Assembly: GCA_020161355.1 (NCBI GenBank)
Contig: JAIUOF010000003.1
Coordinates: 186,001 to 250,000, forward strand
Direction: 5' to 3'
Source: Bacteroidota bacterium
GTDB lineage: Bacteria; Bacteroidota; Bacteroidia; Cytophagales; Spirosomataceae
Length of the DNA stretch: 64,000 bases
Made by a program: the position numbers and the translations under genes. Positions within the stretch are counted from its first letter, which is position 1. Every line of letters starts with the position of its first letter. Under the pieces are notes generated by a model. That model did not search any database, was not told where the DNA came from, and worked only from the letters and a program-made list of their open reading frames with translations. Of the stretch, positions 52,400 through 62,000 are shown one piece after another.

Positions 52400-54889
52400 T
52401 TAATTCAATTGAAGTATTTTGAATTCTGTACGTCTATTGAGCTGGTGGTCAGCTTCAGAACATTTCACGCCATCGGCACATTTATTGGTAAGCTGCGTTT
52501 CTCCATACCCTTTGTACTCGATTCTTGAACGGCTAATCCCTCTTTTGAACAGATAATTTGCCGCTTCTTTGGCTCTGTTGTCTGAAAGCGTTTGGTTGAA
52601 ATCATTAGGACTGCGGCTATCGGTATGAGAGCTGAGTTCGATTCTCATTTTTGGATACTGACGCATGATTTTCACCAGTTTATCCAATTCTATTTTTGCA
52701 TCAGGTCTGATGAAATACTTACCGTAGTCGTAATAAATATTTTCAATTTTTACCACATCACCAGTGGTAAACATCATGATATCAGAACTTTCATTTTCAG
52801 ATGTTTTACAATTAAGCTTTTTGATTTGCTTGGAATTGGAAGCCATGTCATCTTTTTTCCCTTCCAAGGTATAATCACATCCTTCATAAGCTGTAAACTG
52901 GAAGGATCCATTTTTGTCAGAAACTGCAGTAACCAACGAACCGTCACATGCGTTTCTAAGCGTAACAGTTACACCTTCAAGTTTTTGCCTTGATGATTGC
53001 GTATAAACTTTACCCTTAATGATACAAGTATTTTTAGCTCCCGGTATAGCTTTCGGGTTATTCGGATCATTGGAAATTTCAGGATTTGCATCAGGATCGA
53101 TGGCGGTAACATTCTCTGTTGAGTCGGTAGCATCTTTAGGTCTTTCCAAAGGAATTTCAAGCCTTGATGGTTCATTATCACACTCATCAGTAGAATAACT
53201 TACTGAATTGTTGGCATAACCTTCACGTGTAGTCTTAAAGACATATTCGTTGTCAACAACGATATTGTCGAGCGAAATCAGACCTTCGGCGTTGGTAATA
53301 AGTTCAATATTATTTCCATCGGCATCAATAAAATTGAGGTTGGTATTATCAAGAGGCATTTTTGTTTCTGCATCATATACCGCTATCAAAAGCTCACAAC
53401 CTTCTTTTAGCTCACATTCTCTTTCAAATTTATAGATATCGTCATCATTCCCTCCTCTTTTGCGGTTAGAACTGTAATATCCGCTTTGACGGGCACCGTC
53501 GGTAACGATACCGAAGTCATCTTTACTTGAGTTGATTGGAGCTCCCAAATTAATGACACGGCCTTTTTGAGTTACTCCATCTAACTGTGTATAGAAAATA
53601 TCAAGGTCGCCTAAGCCCGCGAGACCATCAGATGAAAAATAGAGATTTCCTTTTTCATCTACGAAGGGAAACATTTCATTACCTTTTGTATTTATGGTTT
53701 TACCCATATTTATAGGAGCTGACCAGTTTGTACCATCATAACGTGTTACATAAATATCAGTACCACCATAACCACCAGGCATATCAGAGGCAAAAAATAC
53801 AAGTTTTTCATCAGGAGAAATGGCAGGATGACCAGTGGAATACTCATCAGAATTAAAAGGCAGTTCAGTAATATTTCCCCAACCATCTTTCTTGGCTTCA
53901 GCAAGATACATTTTAAGTTTCACGATGCCATCAGAACTTTTTTTAGCAGCTCCTTTACTCATATTATTACGAGTAAAAATCACTTTGGAGCCATCTTTAA
54001 AAAATGCTGCCGGACCTTCATGATATTTTGAATTAATACTGCCTGAAAGTCTGTCGCTTTCGGTAAGCGGCTTATCGGCATACCCAAATCCAGTTGAGAT
54101 ATTTTTACCACCATAAACTCCTATTGTACGGGAGTCATTGGCTGTAGGAGCAGTATATTCATCGGCTCCAACCACTCCTCCAGGATTTTTGACTTTTCCT
54201 TTAGCAGCTGATTTGCCACCACTTAAACCCGCCTCACCACCAGTTAAATAGGCGATATCGTCAAGATGATACAGGTCAAGAAATGGGGTATTATTCCAGG
54301 TATAAACTCTTCTCAATCCCGTAGTATTACGGCGGTTAGACACAAAGATTAGTCCATTTTGATACATGGTTGGGCTAAAATCGGCGGCAGTGGTATTGAT
54401 TGACAAATAGTCAACTTTATAACAGGCAGAATTTTTTGAAAGAACATTTACGTCATTATACAATTTTGAAAAGCCCTTTCCTCTTGGATCAGATTCAACC
54501 AATTGCATGTATTTCTGATATTGCTCCTGTGATTCCTTATATTTAGCATTACTTGCTAATGACTGGGCATAATGCAATAAAACCGAGGCTCTTTCACCTG
54601 AAAAATCGGAAGTTGAACCTACCAATTCTCTTAATACTCTTTCGGCATTTTGAGCATCTTTAACCTTCATGTAACTTTCGGCAAGATTTTTCATAGCCAA
54701 AAACTTCTCGGGTTCGGCAATACCTTTCTTTTTCAAGGCTTGCTCATAGGCATCTATTGCCTTTACATAGCTTAGATTTTCAAAATGATGATCGGCTGTT
54801 TTTAATAAGGCACTTTGAGCAAAGGTAAAGGTGCTATAAACGCTTATCAAAGCCAACAAGGCAATTTTTCTTTTAATCCTGACTAACAT
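52400..54889 (-). CDS. OmpA-family protein with TPR, PD40 propeller and CarboxypepD-like domains
   Basis: This 829-residue envelope protein has a signal peptide (VYSTFTFA-Q). TPR-like helices span ~25-150 (AIDAYEQALKKKG, AERVLRELVG), and a PD40/WD40-like beta-propeller spans ~160-500 (GHPAISPDEKLVFFASDMPG). Two CarboxypepD_reg-like units follow (~500-580 and ~630-700), and an OmpA C-terminal peptidoglycan-binding domain (~720-829) has ELSSHTDSRSPNDFNQTLSD. The architecture matches PorE/SprE-neighbour proteins of T9SS loci that link the machinery to peptidoglycan. It lies between two PorP/SprF genes, 35 bases from the upstream one. Confidence 0.87.
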   Translation of the reverse strand: MLVRIKRKIALLALISVYSTFTFAQSALLKTADHHFENLSYVKAIDAYEQALKKKGIAEPEKFLAMKNLAESYMKVKDAQNAERVLRELVGSTSDFSGERASVLLHYAQSLASNAKYKESQEQYQKYMQLVESDPRGKGFSKLYNDVNVLSKNSACYKVDYLSINTTAADFSPTMYQNGLIFVSNRRNTTGLRRVYTWNNTPFLDLYHLDDIAYLTGGEAGLSGGKSAAKGKVKNPGGVVGADEYTAPTANDSRTIGVYGGKNISTGFGYADKPLTESDRLSGSINSKYHEGPAAFFKDGSKVIFTRNNMSKGAAKKSSDGIVKLKMYLAEAKKDGWGNITELPFNSDEYSTGHPAISPDEKLVFFASDMPGGYGGTDIYVTRYDGTNWSAPINMGKTINTKGNEMFPFVDEKGNLYFSSDGLAGLGDLDIFYTQLDGVTQKGRVINLGAPINSSKDDFGIVTDGARQSGYYSSNRKRGGNDDDIYKFERECELKEGCELLIAVYDAETKMPLDNTNLNFIDADGNNIELITNAEGLISLDNIVVDNEYVFKTTREGYANNSVSYSTDECDNEPSRLEIPLERPKDATDSTENVTAIDPDANPEISNDPNNPKAIPGAKNTCIIKGKVYTQSSRQKLEGVTVTLRNACDGSLVTAVSDKNGSFQFTAYEGCDYTLEGKKDDMASNSKQIKKLNCKTSENESSDIMMFTTGDVVKIENIYYDYGKYFIRPDAKIELDKLVKIMRQYPKMRIELSSHTDSRSPNDFNQTLSDNRAKEAANYLFKRGISRSRIEYKGYGETQLTNKCADGVKCSEADHQLNRRTEFKILQLN

Positions 54890-54924
54890 AATTTTTTTGT
54901 ATTAAAATTGGACTTATGATAAAC

Positions 54925-55914
54925 TTAGAAATATCTTGGCGTAAGAATTTTCGATTTTCCATATCCAAATTCATATCTCAATAACCATTCGTGGGTAGGA
55001 GTACTTACCAGACTCTGAGATAGTGAACCGTTATTGGTATTGAGTCTTGTAGTATTGTAATCATAAGCATAACCTAACCTCAATTGTGGGGTAAGCTGAA
55101 CTTCAAACATACCCACAATGGCATCTACAAATTCCTGACCATAAAGGGCGGTCTGGGATTTTCTACCTGAAAAACCCAACGCAATTTTGTCTTTAAACCA
55201 TATATTGGCATTCAAATCAACACCGACATTGGACCCTCCGGAATATCTGAACATCGCCGATGGTTTTACTTTTACATTTCCTTTTCCAATAACAAAACCT
55301 GCCATTGCAAAATAGTGCCGGCGAATTCTTCCTTTGGCGGTATCACCTGAACCATATTTTTGCTCAATTATTTGAGGGACCGAAAAGCTAAAAAATGCTT
55401 TATCGTTGCTCAAATACAAACCCAGACCTGCATTGAAAAGGTTGCTAGTTATGTCTTTTCCAAAAATTCCGTCAGCCAGGTCAATATTACGTACCTGAGA
55501 AAGTTTTTGACTTACATTGGTGTAGGTGGGTTGAACTCCAAGAGCCATGGTGGTTTTTTGACCAACTTTAAAACGATAGGAATAAGCCAAATTGATACCT
55601 GTATTGGCTGCAACACCTATGGCATCATTGTAAGCGATGAGACCAATACCCATTTTTTCGTTTTTGATAGGCATATCCAATGTAAATGAATGGGTACGAG
55701 GAGCACCATCTATACTCTGCAACCATTGATATCTACCAACAGCAGTAAGGCTTAAGACATCTCTGCTGCCAGCATAAGCAGGATTAAGTGCGAGTGTATT
55801 AAACATATACTGAGAGTACATCACCTCTTGTTGTGCAATTAGCGAAGATGCTGCCCCAAACAACAGTGATACCAATATTAGTACCCTTTTTTTGGCAAAA
55901 TAGAGATTTTTCAT
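54925..55914 (-). CDS. PorP/SprF family T9SS outer-membrane protein
   Basis: This 329-residue protein has a signal peptide (AASSLIA-Q) and the typical PorP/SprF motif YSQYMFNTLALNPAYAGSRD. A barrel with conserved strands follows (LTAVGRYQWLQSIDGAPRTH, GIGLIAYNDAIG, LRLGYAYDYNT) and ends ILTPRYF. It is more canonical than the second copy at 51439. It probably works with the OmpA/PD40 protein and the giant cargo encoded just upstream, as SprF does with SprB (family knowledge; pairing here is inferred). Confidence 0.9.
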   Translation of the reverse strand: MKNLYFAKKRVLILVSLLFGAASSLIAQQEVMYSQYMFNTLALNPAYAGSRDVLSLTAVGRYQWLQSIDGAPRTHSFTLDMPIKNEKMGIGLIAYNDAIGVAANTGINLAYSYRFKVGQKTTMALGVQPTYTNVSQKLSQVRNIDLADGIFGKDITSNLFNAGLGLYLSNDKAFFSFSVPQIIEQKYGSGDTAKGRIRRHYFAMAGFVIGKGNVKVKPSAMFRYSGGSNVGVDLNANIWFKDKIALGFSGRKSQTALYGQEFVDAIVGMFEVQLTPQLRLGYAYDYNTTRLNTNNGSLSQSLVSTPTHEWLLRYEFGYGKSKILTPRYF

Positions 55915-56020
55915 TTCCTTTTTATTTGTGTATTTTTTCCTGAAAATTTATACAATTGTTTGCCTTCCAAGAAGAGGTTGACACTCAATAGTTTAGCAAA
56001 AATATAAAAAAAATTTATTT

Positions 56021-56056
56021 TCAAAGAAATCGGGGAAATATTTCTACATTCCCCGA
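56021..56056 (-). terminator. Hairpin downstream of the giant surface-protein gene
   Basis: A perfect 8-bp stem (TCGGGGAA / TTCCCCGA) with an 11-base loop lies 17 bases beyond the stop. Read on the minus strand it is followed by TTTCTTTG, a moderate T tract. It could terminate or partly attenuate transcription into the porP-ompA-porP genes. Confidence 0.6.
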
Positions 56057-56072
56057 AACTTTTTTATTAACG

Positions 56073-59000
56073 TTATTCTTTAGCGACTGTGATGAAACCA
56101 GTCTGAGGTTTACCGCCAAACAATCGCTTGTTGGTACTGGTGACCACATAGAAATAAGTACCGTCGGCCACAAACTTGCCATCTTTTACTCTTATACCTT
56201 CAACATTGGTTTTTCCATCCCAACCTTTTCCTGCTTCAAAATCAGCGATATAATTGGCAGAATGGTAAACCAAATGGAACCAACGGTTATAGATATAAAT
56301 TTCGATATTATCGTCGGCGGTAAGAATCACCTTATTGTCTTTATCTTTGATAGTAAGGACATCATTAAGAAGGTTACCATCAGGTGAAAGACCGTCTTGT
56401 ACCACAACCACGACTGCTGAAGTATCTTCTTTAGCAACCGGCAGAGTAATGCCCGTTGGCTCGGAGTCATTTCCAGGGTTACCGTCAGGAGTAAAGTCAG
56501 GGTCAAAACCGGCTGTTGACTTATCTGTAACAAGACTATCACCCAGCCATGCTTTTCCATCCACAACATTGAGATAAGTTTGAGCTTCAGCATCCTGGTT
56601 AGCTACTTTTACTTTAAAGGTTAAAGTATCAGAAACACCGGCTTTAAGTTTACTCAATTTGGCAATCAACATATTTTTGTCTTTATCTCCATCAAAATCA
56701 GGATTGACAACCAGAGTACTTGTGTCTTTTACAATTGGATTCCCAACCACCACAAACTGGGTATTGTTGCTAAATACATTGGCCAGATCATCCACCAACT
56801 GAACACTATCCATATCAACGGTACTATAGTTTTTCACAATAATTTTGTATGAAAGCAGATAGCTTCCGTCAGCACTAGATACACTATCCACTGATTTCGC
56901 AATACCAAATGGGGTCAATCTCGCTAAAGTATGGAAACCTGTGAAATCAATTGGAGTTGGGTCAGAATCATCACCAGGAGTACCCGAAAGGTCAAAGTCA
57001 GGATTAGATCCATCAGTTGAAGCATCTTCTGCCATTGATGATCCATTTGGATATGGAGCCCAGGCCATAGCAATATTCTCATATTTCAAAGTATCGGCAT
57101 GAGTAAGATCAACTCTTACAACCAGATTTATAGTGCGACTCGTGTTGGTTGGCAATGAACTTGATGGCTCATCCAATAAATTAACGAGGTCGCCTTTTCC
57201 GGTAAAGTTAGCGTTTGGTACCAGACCGGTAGAAGCATCTTTTATGATGACAGTATCAATTCCAACCTTAGGACCAAAAGTCTGAGCAATATTATCCTGC
57301 AATTGTAATCTATTGAAGCCCACAATTCCGTAATTTTTAATTACAAATCTGAACTCTACATCAAATTTCGCAAGACTACCATCCACTTTCTTAATACTTA
57401 ATAACTCTTTAGCAAGACCAATTAAGGAATCAGAAACATTATCATTAAAGTTCAAAATTGTCGGCAATGAGCCTTCAGGGGCTGGGTCAATACCATCATT
57501 TGAGATATCTGACACTACAGTGCTTGAAGGAGAGTTTGCCTTGACAGTGATGTTATTCCTGAATGGACCATTGTTGCTGTTAAGCTTAACGTTAATTGTC
57601 CAGCTCACTGTGTCAACTTTGCCCGGAGCCAATGTGCTTCCTGACTTGAGTAAACATGTATTATTTACTCCATTGAACGTTGTATCAGCTAAGAGTGTAC
57701 TTCCTTGACCAACGAAAGGCTTTTTAACCATTTTAACTTCTGTAGGAGCATTAAAGGTAGTAGCCAATGTATCACAAACAGACACATTTGTAAGGTTGAC
57801 ATTTCCACAGTTTCCAATGATAGCCTGATAAGTAATGTTATAGGTACCATCTTCCTGTTTTGCTTTTTTAACTGCAGCCAGTGCCGCACCAATACATGCA
57901 GTAGGCGTTGAGTCTTCACCTAGTATCAACTTGGTAGGTTCATTGCCAGGGGCAGTCGGATCAAAGCCTGTATTTGAATAATCTATAACTGTCTCTGTGC
58001 TACCGTTTGGATAAGTTCCCACTCCCTCAACTACTGCCCTGTCGATAAACTCTTTGATAGTTGATGGTTTTAGATTCATCTTAAACCAAATTGTATCTGA
58101 TTTACCTATAGGTAAAGTACTTGTACCTGTAGTCAGATTCACATCATCCAATCCATTATAAGCTGGATTTACAACCAGACTACTATTATCATTTGTAGAA
58201 GGTGAAATCGCAATCTCATAAGAGGCAGGCAATTTGAAATAATTGGCCAGTGTGTCTTTGACGATTACGTTGGTCAATGCCAATGACCCGGTATTTTTAA
58301 CAATCGCCTGGAATTGAACATTGTAACTTCCATCAAATAACTTCACTGTATCAATTATCGCCAAAGCCAATCCGATTGCTGGTGATTTGTATAACCTCAC
58401 AATTGTTGGGTCTGAAAGATCTTTGTTAACAATCAAACCATCATTGGAAACATCTGAAACTTGTTGGTCAATTCCAAATTGAGTTTTCCCTACCCCTTTC
58501 GCAAATGAATTGGTTGAGAATGGACCATCTTCCCCATTTGGCTGAAGATTAATCACAAACGTTACTGTATCAGTTTTACCTACCGGTAATTTACTTGAAT
58601 TTCTGTTTAACAAAGCAATATTAGAACTTCCATTGAATGCACTGTTACCTACAAGTGTACTGCCGGTGCCGACTTTCGGAGCCTGAACCATTGTAAACTG
58701 AGTTGGGCTGGCAAACATAGTTGAAAGGTTCTCATCCAGTTCGACTGAGTCGAGAGGTGTATTGCCACAGTTTTTGAGCAATGCAGTAAACTTAATATTA
58801 TAAGTTCCGTTTGACTGACGCAAAGTATCTGCTTTCAGTGAGGTTGCAATACATGTTTGTTGACATGTTGTACATTCCACAGTAAAGCTATCAGTATTGT
58901 TATTTGTAATCGGATCATTCTGATCAGCCGACACTTTATTGATAACATTTACTATCTGACCTGCTCCTGTGATTTTCGCTGAATATGTATAGGTACGAGT

Positions 59001-62000
59001 AGCCCCAACACTCAAAGCAGGTATCACACCCTGAAGTTTTGAACCAACCATCAGCAGTCCAGGAGTTCCTGAAACTATCGCTAATCCTTCAGGAATAATA
59101 TTTTCAAAAATAACATTTGAAGCATCTGTTGGACCATTATTTTTAACTGTTAGTGTATAAATCACAGTATCACCAATGACAATGTAAGATTTATTACCCA
59201 TTATATTTACCTGAATATCAGCATCTCCCTGATTAATATTACAATTATTGATAGTAACAACTACTAATGCAGGAGAACTGTAACAACCTGAGGTAGATTT
59301 TTCAAAAGCATAATAACTTCCGGCTGAAACAGTAGTAGGGTTGGTTATTAAAGGAGAAGTAGAGCTACTTCCGCTATGAAATTCAAATACTCCACCTGAA
59401 GTTACAGGTAAACTGGTCACGGACATCGCCAGGTTCACTGTGGTAGCAGGACAGGTATTAGCCATACTTGCATGAACTGTTGGTGACTGAATACCAGTAC
59501 CCGAAACTGTAATTGTAACCGTATTGGATTGCGGACTTTGGCAAGTTCCATTATCACAAATTGCAGAATAAGAGGTTGTTGCCGAAGGAGACACAGTTAT
59601 TTCTGCTCCTCTGCTATTATCTGACCAAATTACCGTTCCAGAACACCCAGTTGCCGTTAATATTACATTGGATGATGGACAAATAGTAGTTTGACTGGCA
59701 CTAATAGCGGGTGGTGTAATGCTATTACCTACAGTAATTGACTGACTTGCCGATCTGGCACAAGTTCCGGTACCGCAAGTAGCAGTATAATTGGTTGTCA
59801 CGGTAGGAGATACCACTATTTCACTTGCAGTAGAGCCTGTATTCCATGAGATACCTGAAGAACAATTTGAAACCGTCAAAGTTACACTCTGACCTACACA
59901 TATCGAGGTTGCTGTTGCAGCTATTGTTGGAGTCTGAGCACTGCTAACATTTATTGTGACACTTGCACTTTGTGAACAAGTACCAATTTCACAAGTAACA
60001 GAATAGGTAGTAGTAGCTACAGGACTTACTGTAATACTATTCGTACTTTCTCCTGTGCTCCAGGTTAAAATACCACCTGCACAGTTGCCAGCATTTAATT
60101 GTACACTACTTCCGGTACAAATATTGGTTTCTGAAGCAGCAATTGTCGGTTGAAGTCCAACGCTTACGTTTACAGTAGCCGAAACAGTTCTTGAACATGA
60201 GCCAGAGGTACATTGAACTGAATAGGTAGTAGTAGTTGCTGGTGAAACTGTAATTGAAGAGGCAGTAGAACCTGTACTCCAAAGAAGTGTTCCTCCACAG
60301 TTATTAACAGACAGTACTGAACTTCCTCCCGTACAAATATTTAGCGTACTTGCATTGATTACTGGATTTGAAGAACCAACTGTGACAGTCACAGGTGCAG
60401 AAGCCACACTTGAGCAACCATTTACAGTACAAGTAGCAGTATAGGTTGTAGTTACTGTTGGTTTAGCAATAAAGCTAATACCAGTGCTTCCGTTTGACCA
60501 ATTTAAGGTACCAGAACAATTGAATCCTGATATTACAGTACTATCACCAAGACATATAGTCGATGAACCACTTGAAATAATTGGGGCAGAAGGCTGAGTC
60601 TGAACATTTATTACAATATTCGCTGAACCTGTGCAACCTGTACCCGTACTACAAAGTGCAGTATAAGAGGTAGTGTCAGTAGGTGTAACAGTATATGTTG
60701 CACCCGTATGAATAATGTTACTTGTATTAGAAGTTAAAGCCCAATTAATCGTACCAGTGCAGCTACTAGCTGACAAAGTTGTGGAACCACCTGAACAAAT
60801 ATTGGTATTTGTTGCTGTCAGCGTTGGTGTTTCGCCCAAGCCACCAACAGTAATAGTCCTTTGGGCAGTAGCAGAACACACACCGTTTCCACAACTTAAA
60901 GTGTATGTGGTAGTTACGTTAGGCGTAACCACTATTTCGGATTGGGTAGAACCAGTAGACCAAAGAATATTTGAAGTACATCCAGTGGCAGTCAGTGTCA
61001 CAGGTTCTCCTCCACAAGTTACTGTCCTGGAAGCATTAATAGCCGGTGAAGGCAAAGGATTGACAGTAATAGTGAGCGAGTTGGATACAGGACTTACACA
61101 TGAACCTGCTGAACAAGTTGCTGAATAAGTGGTGGTAACCAACGGCGTCACAGTTATAGAAGAGCCAGTTTGACCATCAGACCAGTTGATGGTTCCTGTA
61201 CAATTATTAGCAATTAGCGTAACACTTTGACCTTGGCATATTGACGAGGTAGTGACTCCAATAGAAGGAGTAGAAGGGCTTGCCGACAATAATATTACAA
61301 CTGCCGTTGATGGGTTACTGGTACATGCTCCAACAATACACTCAGCAGTATATGAGGTAGAGGCCAAAGTTGGAGATACATCGACTGAATTTCCTATTAC
61401 TCCATTTGACCATCTAACTGATCCCGAGCAACCTGTGGCCGTCAGAGTTACAGTGCCGCCGGCACAAACTGTAGTTGAAGATGCTGAAATTGAAGGTGGT
61501 GCTATTGAATTAATATTTATCTGTACGTTATTTGAAGCTGAACTTACGCAAGTTCCAACCTGACATTGAGCATAATAGGTAGTAACTACCACAGGTGAAA
61601 CTGTGATGCTGTTTCCTGTTTGACCATTTGACCAAATCACAGTACCATTACAATTTATTGCACTTAATGTAGTACTTTGACCTGTACAAATAAACAGATT
61701 TGTAGCGGAAATTACTGGAACTGAAGGGTTACATGGCTGAGTTGAAACCACGCTCACAGCATCATCGTCGTCTTCATTTACGCCGGCATTTGGTGTTGAG
61801 TCTGGATCAGGCTGATCGGAGGCTGTAACCTGGGCTGTATTGAGAATGGTTCCAGTACCGGTTACTGTTGCATTAATCGTAATATCTACATCAGTAAATG
61901 GAGGTAAAGAATTCAAAGTAGCCACAATGGAATCCCCAGAAATTGTGAAACTGTTCGCTCCAGTGGATGATAGATAGCTTAAACCAGCTGGTAACACATC

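Noticed and set aside
60715..61128. Plus-strand open frame of 137 codons
   Set aside because: It lies antisense within the Ig-repeat region; its length follows from the biased repeat composition of the real gene on the other strand.
59500..61740. CRISPR-like or DNA-level tandem array
   Set aside because: The periodicity (~225 bases) is protein-coding Ig repeats in one open frame with diverged DNA, not short identical repeats with spacers.
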